Shown one piece after another: positions 1-7,033 of a DNA stretch of 16,757 bases. Source of the stretch: DASZBR01 sp033763845 (GTDB taxonomy: Bacteria; Pseudomonadota; Gammaproteobacteria; DASZBR01); assembly GCA_033763845.1 (NCBI GenBank), contig JANRJR010000054.1, positions 1 to 16,757 on the forward strand, read 5' to 3'. Every line of letters begins with the position of its first letter. The first letter of the stretch is position 1. Under the pieces are notes generated by a model. It made no database searches. It saw only the letters and a list, made by a program, of their open reading frames with translations, and had not been told where the DNA came from. Position numbers and translations under genes: made by a program.

Positions 1-1397
1 TCAGTATCAATATTTCGTTTCGCATCATTGGGTAATCGACGATATTCTGTCACGCGTCCTTCGGGTGAAATTTTGAATCGCAGAAATAAGCTTATTGTTG
101 CATTCGCTTTATCTTCAATTTCTTCATAAACATAACGCTCATATGCTGGAAGATGAAGATTATTGGGGTCGGGGTACGTAATTTTACAAACTACTTCGAC
201 CGTTTCTGAATCTGTGTTGTGAACAAAATCTATGATTTGCCGATTGGGCTGTGTTTTTGCCTCCAGTACATTTCGAAAAGCGGCATCGTACTCGCGCGTT
301 GACTTACCATTCCCCGGAGCTGTAATCGACGCAAGCTGACGTGTATCAGACGTGTAAGTATAAGTCGTAATATCTACAGCTTTATCAGGAACATCATAAC
401 CTTTCTGACGACTGACTTGCGTAAGATCATTGTTTTGATCATAGGCGACTGCCGTATTGCCTGTTTTATTCGATATTGTCGCTTGGTTTGGATGTTCGGT
501 ATCAGCATAATTTATACGAACAATTTCATACGAAGATTCATCGCCAAGCTTGGATTGGCCCAACTGAAATGAATTTAATACGTATCCACTAGAATTTTGT
601 GGTGTTAGATGAAACTCCACATAACTATTATCAGACTGCTTAATATTATTAATGAGTGAAGTGTTGCCCTGATATGCATACTGAATATTATAGCCATCGG
701 GTGTTGTACTATTTAATAAGCGGTTTTGGGCATCAAACGTATATTCTTGTAATGCTCTATTTTGATCGGCATCCATAATCGTGATGGTATTTTGATACCG
801 CACGATTTGATAATGATTACCCGAAGGCGTTGTTATTTTAGAGAGTTGTTGATTATTGTCATATTCATAAACAGTCGCCCTTCCTGTCACATCCATTTTT
901 CTCTTCAACAATCCATCAGCACTATAAATTTCAACAATACCGGTTTCAGGATCATGTAAAATCCAAAAATTATTCACAGAATCAAAGCGTATGCACTTTG
1001 TTCCACCGAGTGAATCCTCGGCAAAATATAAATTAGATTGATCTCTGCTTTGAATATATCTTGTTAAATGCCCATCCGACTCTTCTAAAACACCTGGATT
1101 ATTCCCATTCGGTAATGACACAAATTTTTTGTGATAGAAACGCCAGGCTTTAGTCGGATCCGTTACTTGACTGTTATAAACAAATCCCAAACTCAATGTA
1201 AAATTCGACTGAGGAATACTTAATATTCTATCTGTGAGAAATAAATTCCCATTACATAGGTTCGGATAAAACATAAGGCCTGCTGCACCCATTCCCGCTT
1301 GGGCAAATAAAGGCCCTGCTTTATTCAGCGAGGAATAACAAATACCTAAACCTTTTCCGGTTATCGGCGAGTAGAGGTGCGCGATAGTGTCTTGCAT
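1..1397 (-). CDS. Rhs/YD-repeat protein, N-terminal part (C-terminus beyond left edge)
   Basis: The frame is open from ATG at 1397-1395 to the window edge, giving 465 codons without a stop. The first residues are MQDTIAHLYSPITGKGLG. A Gly/Ala-rich stretch and an opening of the form NLCNGNLFLTD...LSLGFVYNSQ follow, as is usual before the repeats of Rhs and TcC-like shells. YD-type repeats come next, for example VYEYDNNQQLSKITTPSG, YTFDAQNRLL, VAYDQNNDLTQVSRQKG and REYDAAFRNVL. No signal peptide is visible. The start lies inside the upstream LRR gene, overlapping it by 37 bases, with GGAGAA about 8 bases ahead of the ATG, so coupling to LRR translation is likely. In Rhs families the beta-cage encloses a variable C-terminal toxin. 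That part, and any immunity gene, lie to the left and cannot be judged here. The family assignment is firm; a toxin role is inference. Confidence 0.88.
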   Translation of the reverse strand, partial: MQDTIAHLYSPITGKGLGICYSSLNKAGPLFAQAGMGAAGLMFYPNLCNGNLFLTDRILSIPQSNFTLSLGFVYNSQVTDPTKAWRFYHKKFVSLPNGNNPGVLEESDGHLTRYIQSRDQSNLYFAEDSLGGTKCIRFDSVNNFWILHDPETGIVEIYSADGLLKRKMDVTGRATVYEYDNNQQLSKITTPSGNHYQIVRYQNTITIMDADQNRALQEYTFDAQNRLLNSTTPDGYNIQYAYQGNTSLINNIKQSDNSYVEFHLTPQNSSGYVLNSFQLGQSKLGDESSYEIVRINYADTEHPNQATISNKTGNTAVAYDQNNDLTQVSRQKGYDVPDKAVDITTYTYTSDTRQLASITAPGNGKSTREYDAAFRNVLEAKTQPNRQIIDFVHNTDSETVEVVCKITYPDPNNLHLPAYERYVYEEIEDKANATISLFLRFKISPEGRVTEYRRLPNDAKRNIDT

Positions 1398-4315
1398 GAG
1401 GAATCTTCTCCATTTTTTCTACATAATCGATAAAGTAAATAAATAAGCAATAAAAATATTAAAATAATAGGACCTGCAGCGAGCGCACCTAAAGCAACAT
1501 GGCTAGATGACATCGAATTACTCGAACCTGCTAGCAATGGCTGCGAGAAATTCGATGCAGTGGATGACAAAGCTGCTCCGCTAAATGCCCGCGCACTAGA
1601 ATGAAACGAAGATCTCGACGCAAAAAAATCACTGGTTGAGCGCGATACACCCGTTGAATTACTTAAAAATTCAGTAATATTTGTACTCGGTAGTACTTGT
1701 CTAAATGCAATTTTTGTTACACGACCCGTCGGATTATTTGAAATATCCAGTTTAATTAATGAAGTTGTTTGTTTTGCTTCTCTCACTGCACGAATTTCAT
1801 CCAGATCGATATCAGAATTACCAATCTGTTCACTGTGCGGCGTCGGTTCAATTAATGCCCGAGCAATAGCTGCACCACATTCATCAGACAACTGAGTATT
1901 ACGTAAATTTAAATTATTGATTGGAATCTGAGGCAATACATCGACTAATGCCGCTGTTGCATTCAAACCAACAGCATTACCTTCCAGATTTAATTTTGTA
2001 ATTTTACTGTCTTTAAGTGCACTTACAATTTCAGCAACAGCATCATCAGGCAAGTTATTACCTGAAATATCGAGAGTTGTGACATTTGCTAAATGTGTTC
2101 TCAATGCTTGCGCTAAACTTTCGGCCCCTATTGAGGTCAACTGCGTATTCGCTAGTTTTATTTTCTCAACATTCGTTGGGGTCGTTGAAAAAACAGCTGC
2201 AACATCGTCTCCAATTGGAGAATTTGAGACATCAATTGCTTTTAATGTTTTTACTTCTATTAAGGATTTAATGCCTACACTTGTAACTTGCGTACCACCC
2301 ACCCCAACTTCAGTAATATTTGTTTGAGCTAAATGAGATGCCATGCCTAAAGCACCTGTATCATCAATATCCTGATTATCATTTAATTTTACGACTTGTA
2401 GTGATCCCCCTTCTGATGCAACAACTACACCGATAGCCCCATCGTTTCCAATATCATTTCCAGAAAAATCTAGTGATTCAAGATTGCCATTTTTTGATTG
2501 TGTAACAAAATTTACAACTTGGTTATCATCAAGACGTGCTTGGCGAACAACAACAGTTTCTACATCCCCTTCAGCAACTGCCGTTCCAAATACACCAAAA
2601 TCGGCTTGTGACAAATCGTCCTCATCACCTAATACTATTTTGCGAACGTTACGTCCTGGCAAAGCAGTTGATAATTGAGCTAATCCATTTTCATCCATAC
2701 CAATTCCAGCTGCTTCTATTTGTTCTAATACGCTTTCGGGTTTTGCAATTTCACTTGCTATTACTTGCATACCAAAATTTTGAATAGCATTTCCACTAAC
2801 TTTAACCTTTGTTAACGACTGCGTGTGATTAGCAAGACCACCGATACTTTTTAATTGGTCGCTATTCACATTTATTTCTGAAAATTCAGAGAGCACTGGC
2901 GTTAATTTATTAAATTGCGTATCACCTAAACCTTGATTTGGCATTATCAATTCAGAGGTATTTACATTTTGCAGAAAACCAACTAACTCTTCCATAAAAC
3001 CATCAGTCGGGAAAAAGTTATTCGGAACAGGAGCACCTAAACTTAAACGTTGAAGTTGTGTTACATGGCTAGACACTTTTGTTAAAAGCGCATTCCACTG
3101 AGCAGGCGTCCATTGTTTCCAATTTTGCCCCGAAAGATCAAACTCTTGAAAATACGGCGTTGAACGAAATAGTTCATCTAATTTAGAGTTAATAAAATCA
3201 GGATCGTGACTGGATTCCAGCAAACCTTTCAATGCATCTTGATTCGTAAATTTAAGTCCATCGGCAATAAATTCCCATGTCACAACAACGCATTCGTATT
3301 TTCCATAATCATTCAGATAAGCATAAGATTTGTTTTGTGCAAGACACGCATCACGCGCATCAAGATAATTATGTAATCCAATAATTTTGAAAATATCTAA
3401 TAGGATCAATCTCAGGTTGGCGTAAAACACTGCCATCACAAAGGGTAAAAAGAAAACATCCCTTGCAATTTTTACGGCTAACCTCGGAGCTTCCCCATCA
3501 GGTGCTTCTTTACCGTTTTTCCAGGCGAGATAATTTTTATAAACATTTTTAGCATATAATCCTTTTATCCCTTCAGGAATTTTATTTCCTACATTTCCTA
3601 ACGTCGCAGAAAATATATTACTGATAAAAGCTCTGGACGGTTCAAACACCCAAATTAATCCGCCTGCGGGAATAGATGCAGTTACTACGGCTGGCAGCAA
3701 TGAATGTGCCAAAGTTCCCGCTAAATCATTACTGAAATTACTGGTCAGCGTAATATGATTGGTGGCAGTACCAATCCATAATTGCCCAAACGTTGTTCCA
3801 TAGCGTTCGAGAGGATAAGCACCATATACAATAAGATCATGCAAAAACATTCCCCAAAACGCAGGCGCCCATAATTTGTTTAAAACAAAAATGGAACCTT
3901 GCGTAAAATGTTTTAATCTCTCGGGAGTTTTAGCAGGGAGTTGTTTGTGGAGATCTTGGGCAACAAGTGTTACAAATTTGCGATAAATATCGCTGCCACT
4001 GTGGCAACGAGAAGCATTAACCGATGGATATAATGCAACAACATCTTCTTGTTGCTCTTGCGTAGATTCAAGTCGAATACCCGTTGTTAATAACGACTGT
4101 CTTTCTGTAGGCTGACTACGCTCTCCATCAACATTTCCATCACCATCAGTTGCAAAATCAACAACCGCATCTTCTCCACCACTATTTTGTGGCAAACCTT
4201 CCGATGACATTCTTACATTCCTCTCTCGTGGAGGAGTAAAAACTTGCGCAGGCCTTGCTTGGTATCCGCGTTCTAATTCATATAATTCGACACTTTCTTT
4301 ATTCTCACCTGACAC
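1361..4315 (-). CDS. Large membrane protein with ribonuclease-inhibitor-type leucine-rich repeats
   Basis: This 984-residue protein starts at GTG 4315-4313, with AGGAG seven bases upstream. Residues 1-110 are polar and probably disordered. Residues 140-315 hold hydrophobic segments near 141-166, 199-223 and 286-312. From about 390 to 900 there are repeating LRR units close to 28 residues long, such as NLESLDFSGNDIGNDGA, NVTTLDISGNNLPDDAV, KITKLNLEGNAVGLNAT and INNLNLRNTQLSDECGA, which resemble the eukaryotic RI-like class. A Ser-rich linker leads to a strong membrane helix near 944-963 (GPIILIFLLLIYLLY) and a basic tail rich in Arg and Lys. LRRs normally bind protein partners. A membrane-anchored display protein or a secreted effector are both possible, and I do not recognise a named family. 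The gene is last but one in a minus-strand series and overlaps the Rhs gene, which suggests that the two products act together. Confidence 0.85.
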   Translation of the reverse strand: MSGENKESVELYELERGYQARPAQVFTPPRERNVRMSSEGLPQNSGGEDAVVDFATDGDGNVDGERSQPTERQSLLTTGIRLESTQEQQEDVVALYPSVNASRCHSGSDIYRKFVTLVAQDLHKQLPAKTPERLKHFTQGSIFVLNKLWAPAFWGMFLHDLIVYGAYPLERYGTTFGQLWIGTATNHITLTSNFSNDLAGTLAHSLLPAVVTASIPAGGLIWVFEPSRAFISNIFSATLGNVGNKIPEGIKGLYAKNVYKNYLAWKNGKEAPDGEAPRLAVKIARDVFFLPFVMAVFYANLRLILLDIFKIIGLHNYLDARDACLAQNKSYAYLNDYGKYECVVVTWEFIADGLKFTNQDALKGLLESSHDPDFINSKLDELFRSTPYFQEFDLSGQNWKQWTPAQWNALLTKVSSHVTQLQRLSLGAPVPNNFFPTDGFMEELVGFLQNVNTSELIMPNQGLGDTQFNKLTPVLSEFSEINVNSDQLKSIGGLANHTQSLTKVKVSGNAIQNFGMQVIASEIAKPESVLEQIEAAGIGMDENGLAQLSTALPGRNVRKIVLGDEDDLSQADFGVFGTAVAEGDVETVVVRQARLDDNQVVNFVTQSKNGNLESLDFSGNDIGNDGAIGVVVASEGGSLQVVKLNDNQDIDDTGALGMASHLAQTNITEVGVGGTQVTSVGIKSLIEVKTLKAIDVSNSPIGDDVAAVFSTTPTNVEKIKLANTQLTSIGAESLAQALRTHLANVTTLDISGNNLPDDAVAEIVSALKDSKITKLNLEGNAVGLNATAALVDVLPQIPINNLNLRNTQLSDECGAAIARALIEPTPHSEQIGNSDIDLDEIRAVREAKQTTSLIKLDISNNPTGRVTKIAFRQVLPSTNITEFLSNSTGVSRSTSDFFASRSSFHSSARAFSGAALSSTASNFSQPLLAGSSNSMSSSHVALGALAAGPIILIFLLLIYLLYRLCRKNGEDSSCKTLSRTSTRR

Positions 4316-4548
4316 GTTAAAACTCCTGTATTAGACATTAAAATCATGTCCAAACGTGTTGTCTTAAAACTTATTGAGCCGAATTTCTTAACACAAAGCA
4401 ATTCTTCTCCACTGAACTCGAAAAATCAATGGATTCTCAATAAAAAATACAGGCGTTTTAATTATTACAGTCCTTTGCCCAGTGAGATATTATTAGCATT
4501 TATACTCAAGACTACGCTTGAACGCGTACTTGAATCATTTACCGCTTC
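4316..4548. other. Longest non-coding gap (233 bases), likely leader of the LRR gene
   Basis: This is the largest gap in the window and separates two minus-strand genes. It carries the AGGAG site of the LRR gene. On the minus strand near 4510-4540 there are two close direct repeats, TTCAAGTACGCG and TTCAAGCGTAG, followed by an inverted CTTGA and an AT-rich GAGTATAAAT. This could be a promoter region, but I find no well-spaced -35/-10 pair and no clear terminator. An 87-codon plus-strand frame that overlaps the gap has no ribosome-binding site or recognisable content. Confidence 0.4.
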
Positions 4549-5283
4549 TTATTCGTACACCCTTCTTTCAACTACAACTTCTTTCGCTGACAGTGAATCA
4601 ATCGATTGATACAACGCTTTACGCCAATTAGCTTCTTTGCCTTCGGCAACATTAATCCACGGCTGCATCCAGGCGAGTAATTTTTCGTCTTTATTTAATT
4701 CCACAAAAAAATAACGCTTACTTTCCCACGTAGCTGATTTAAAACTCATGACAAACCATTCCATATCACCTAAAACGTGATCATAGAGACCATTCAGTTT
4801 CAATTTTGAGATTTCGAGACGCGTTGCTTCTTCACAAATTTTTGCCGTGTGAACATGTGCGCTACTCCAGGTCTGTGGACTATCTAAATCACAACCACAG
4901 GCAGTTCTTATTTTTGCAAGAGCTGTTCTCATATGAGGTAGTATGGCGTCATCCACAAATTCACAGTAAGGTTGAATGCGCTTAAGAATAAAACTTAGCT
5001 CAAACAGAAACTTTAACCTTGGCAAATACTCTACGAGATTAGCTGTAAAAAACCCCTCTTCCGATTGATTTTCTGTTTTTATATCAACTAACCGATTAAT
5101 TTCTGAAAATTCAACATCGGCTAAAACAACGCCATTGTTGGTCAATCCAAACAACTCATTTTTAAAAGCGGAAACCTCTTTCTCCAAATCTCGACCAAAG
5201 AACATTCCGCGCATCTTTTTGAAATTAGGCTCACTACTGGAGGTGGTAGCATTTGTGCCACTTATTGCAGTTTTATCGTCCAT
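4549..5283 (-). CDS. Unrecognised 244-residue soluble protein
   Basis: I do not recognise this protein. It has no signal peptide and no membrane segment. After a Ser/Thr-rich start of about 25 residues it looks mainly helical, with aromatic-rich stretches (YLPRLKFLFELSFILKRIQPYCEF and WFVMSFKSATWESKRYFFVEL), and it ends in a charged VVVERRVYE tail. A GTG at 5298 would add five residues, but GGAGG sits eight bases before ATG 5283-5281, so the ATG start is preferred. With that start it overlaps the end of the upstream membrane-protein gene by 11 bases. Such tight overlap suggests an obligate partner of that protein. The only functional hint is its place between the receiver genes and the LRR/Rhs genes. 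Confidence 0.75.
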   Translation of the reverse strand: MDDKTAISGTNATTSSSEPNFKKMRGMFFGRDLEKEVSAFKNELFGLTNNGVVLADVEFSEINRLVDIKTENQSEEGFFTANLVEYLPRLKFLFELSFILKRIQPYCEFVDDAILPHMRTALAKIRTACGCDLDSPQTWSSAHVHTAKICEEATRLEISKLKLNGLYDHVLGDMEWFVMSFKSATWESKRYFFVELNKDEKLLAWMQPWINVAEGKEANWRKALYQSIDSLSAKEVVVERRVYE

Positions 5284-5977
5284 ATTGATTTCCTCCACTT
5301 TCTGCTTGATTAGAATGTTTCTTAAATAGTCCTGAGGGTTGGTATTGTTTTTGGCGAGTTGTCTTAAACAACATCAAGAAACGTTGGAATCCGTTCGTTT
5401 TGACCTCAAACTCATACCCATTTGTTCTTTTATTTTTTGATGTGTTCGAGTTTTTATTGCCGGCTGTTTCACCAGTTTTATGCTCAGCAACGCGCAATGA
5501 TTTAGCGTTTAAGCTTTTTTGATATTGCTCTCGTCCACGTTGCGACTTGAGAATAAGATACGCCGTTTTTGCTTTTGATAAATGCGCTCTGTTAACTGTC
5601 TTTTCTAAGACGCCAATTTCTGGATTTTTATTGTCTTCTTTTATTGCTTGTTTCTTAACGTCATAAATTTCTTTAACTAGCTTAGAAGACTCTTTTTTAT
5701 CATTCGAAAAGAAATCTTTAACTCTTTCCAGAATTCCTCGCTCCCGACGAGCCAGCTCCTCTCGCGCAATGATTTCTTTGAGATGCTCTCGGTCAACACA
5801 AGCATACAAATTGTCACTTTCATACAATGCAATATAAGGATCCTCGCCATCCATCTCTTTTATAGCTTTATTAAGCTTATATTCCTTTTGAATCAGCCTA
5901 ACGATAGCTGTAATGGCTAACGTTAATACCAATAATCCACCGAATAAAACTACCGCTCCTGCTATTACTATAAACAT
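5273..5977 (-). CDS. Small single-pass membrane protein with basic cytoplasmic domain
   Basis: The 234-residue product begins with one strong hydrophobic helix at about residues 2-28 (MFIVIAGAVVLFGGLLVLTLA onward). It is followed at once by basic residues, which suggests an N-out, C-in anchor. The remainder is highly charged and helical, with a possible coiled-coil stretch near 60-105 (EHLKEIIAREELARRERGILERVKDFF), and has a Lys/Asn-rich, probably disordered C-terminal third. AGAGG lies nine bases before the ATG. The gene follows the pseudo-receiver gene by 44 bases and overlaps the next gene by 11. I do not recognise a family. It could be an anchor or scaffold for the neighbouring soluble protein. 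Confidence 0.75.
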   Translation of the reverse strand: MFIVIAGAVVLFGGLLVLTLAITAIVRLIQKEYKLNKAIKEMDGEDPYIALYESDNLYACVDREHLKEIIAREELARRERGILERVKDFFSNDKKESSKLVKEIYDVKKQAIKEDNKNPEIGVLEKTVNRAHLSKAKTAYLILKSQRGREQYQKSLNAKSLRVAEHKTGETAGNKNSNTSKNKRTNGYEFEVKTNGFQRFLMLFKTTRQKQYQPSGLFKKHSNQAESGGNQYGR

Positions 5978-6021
5978 ACCGTGCTACCTCTTTTCCTTAG
6001 AATAAAAAACAAAACTATTTT

Positions 6022-6405
6022 TTAATTAATGACGCTTTGCAACGCCTCTCTGAAACCTTTAAAACTTGTTCGACCAGACATTACATTACTTACACCAGCC
6101 TTAAAACACCGTGATCTCATACTTTTACCTTTAGGCGCTAACGCTAATATGGGAACATTTTTGCCGCGAGGCATTTGTCGTAATTTTTTGCAGACTTCAA
6201 ATCCTAAGTTATCTTTTAAACTGACATTTAAAAGTACTAGGTCAAAACCCTTTGCAAATTGTGACAGCGCTTCTTTTGAATCTCGTGCAATTGTTACGTC
6301 AGAAAAGCCACAAGCATATAAGAATGAATCTGTAACGCAGATATTGAACTGATCGTTATCAATCAATAACACTTTTTTTAGCATTTCCTTTTTTTCCTTA
6401 GACAT
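6022..6405 (-). CDS. Degenerate stand-alone receiver-domain protein (pseudo-receiver)
   Basis: This 127-residue protein has the CheY-like order of strands and helices over its whole length: VLLIDND at 12-18, DLVLLNVSL at 55-63, VPILALAPKGK at 84-94 and a KAG turn at 102-104. The residues needed for phosphorylation are gone. The second acid of the pocket is Asn17, the phospho-acceptor Asp is Asn60, the switch Thr/Ser is Ala90 and the conserved Lys is Gly111. The family's usual chemistry therefore cannot take place, and the domain probably binds a partner in a fixed state. AAGGAG six bases before the ATG makes the start secure, so the gene looks expressed rather than decayed. It lies 124 bases downstream of an intact receiver gene on the same strand. 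Confidence 0.85.
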   Translation of the reverse strand: MSKEKKEMLKKVLLIDNDQFNICVTDSFLYACGFSDVTIARDSKEALSQFAKGFDLVLLNVSLKDNLGFEVCKKLRQMPRGKNVPILALAPKGKSMRSRCFKAGVSNVMSGRTSFKGFREALQSVIN

Positions 6406-6513
6406 ATTTATCTCCTTTTATATTTCCTTTATGCAGACCCAATAAATTGAGCATTTAGAATAATCTTATTTCAACTTTTATTAGTATTTGCACAACTTAT
6501 TGAGTCATCTTAC

Positions 6514-6532
6514 TAACGCTGGATCGGCGTTA
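6514..6532. repeat. Short hairpin at the end of the intact receiver gene
   Basis: TAACGC (6514-6519) and GCGTTA (6527-6532) form a 6-bp stem with a 7-base loop and include the stop codon of the receiver gene. No run of T follows in the direction of transcription, so it is not a standard terminator. It could partly attenuate or process the transcript between the two receiver genes, or be chance. Confidence 0.3.
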
Positions 6533-6919
6533 ATTCGTTAAATTCTGTTCTCGAAATAATTCTTCAATAATTTCGGAGTGTATTGGTTTTATAACCACTC
6601 TATTCATTCCAGCATCTAAACATGCAAGATGAATTTCTTTTGAAACATTTGCCGTAACACCAACAATGAAAGTTATTTTTTTCTTGCCAAGAACTTCTTC
6701 TTTTTGGCGGATTAGTTTTGTTGCTTCATCTCCATCCATGTTCGGCATGTGAAAATCAATGAAGATGGCATCAAAAGAAGCATCAAAAAGACTAATAGCT
6801 TTTTGGCCAGAGTCCGCAACAACAACTTCGCACCCAAGCTGCTTGAGAATGAAACTGAGAGCCTTATGGGCTACAGGGGTATCATCTACAACCATTACCT
6901 TGACCCCTTTAATGCTCAT
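6530..6919 (-). CDS. Single-domain response regulator receiver (CheY-like), catalytically complete
   Basis: This 129-residue protein is a receiver domain and nothing more. The acidic pair is Asp12-Asp13, the phospho-acceptor is Asp55 in DAIFIDFHMPNMDG, the switch residue is Thr89 in VGVTAN, and the Lys is Lys111 in VVIKP. It should accept phosphate from a histidine kinase or a relay, and with no output domain it must act through a partner. A GTG at 6937 would add six residues, but those bases include a GAGG ribosome-binding site about ten bases before ATG 6919-6917, so the ATG is preferred. It is the first gene of the minus-strand series and is divergent from a CI-like repressor, with operators between them. 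The nearby hybrid kinase (9453-7690) is a plausible phosphate source, though that is inference. Confidence 0.88.
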   Translation of the reverse strand: MSIKGVKVMVVDDTPVAHKALSFILKQLGCEVVVADSGQKAISLFDASFDAIFIDFHMPNMDGDEATKLIRQKEEVLGKKKITFIVGVTANVSKEIHLACLDAGMNRVVIKPIHSEIIEELFREQNLTN

Positions 6920-6955
6920 CTCAAGACTTCCTCGCACCTAAAATGTTACAATCTA

Positions 6956-6964
6956 CTTATAACA
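6956..6964 (-). promoter_or_regulatory. Extended -10 promoter of the receiver-led operon
   Basis: Read on the minus strand, this is TG-T-TATAAG, an extended -10 element one base off the TATAAT consensus, 37 bases before the preferred receiver start. No good -35 is present at 16-18 bases, which extended -10 promoters tolerate. The palindrome at 6971-6990 covers the position of the -35 region, so a bound repressor would be expected to block this promoter. Confidence 0.55.
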
Positions 6965-6970
6965 ACCTAC

Positions 6971-6990
6971 TTGTGTACAAGTGTACACAA
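6971..6990. promoter_or_regulatory. Operator 1, long palindrome
   Basis: TTGTGTACAAGTGTACACAA has perfect 8-base arms (TTGTGTAC and GTACACAA) around a 4-base centre. It shares the core TGTAC-N4-GTACA, lying here inside longer arms, with the palindrome at 7015-7028. It sits just upstream of the extended -10 of the receiver operon. The adjacent CI-like repressor is the natural candidate to bind it. Confidence 0.65.
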
Positions 6991-7014
6991 CGTAATTGTA
7001 TATGTCAAACATTT

Positions 7015-7028
7015 TGTACTTTGGTACA
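7015..7028. promoter_or_regulatory. Operator 2, at the repressor start
   Basis: TGTAC-TTTG-GTACA has perfect 5-base arms with the same 4-base spacing as operator 1. It ends six bases before the repressor start codon. A repressor bound here would overlap the likely start site of its own transcript, so autorepression is expected. Confidence 0.6.
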
Positions 7029-7033
7029 CATTT

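Noticed and set aside
762..959. Plus-strand frame inside the Rhs gene
   Set aside because: Lies wholly opposite a clear YD-repeat coding frame and has no ribosome-binding site or domain.
2079..2787. Several plus-strand frames opposite the LRR repeats
   Set aside because: They mirror the repeating LRR codons on the other strand and have no start signals.
4346..4609. 87-codon plus-strand frame in the gap upstream of the LRR gene
   Set aside because: No ribosome-binding site, no recognisable content, and it runs 61 bases into the minus-strand gene ending at 4549.
6749..7033. N-terminal extension of the repressor frame
   Set aside because: The frame is open only by chance across the opposite receiver gene and the operators; the helix-turn-helix begins right after ATG 7034.
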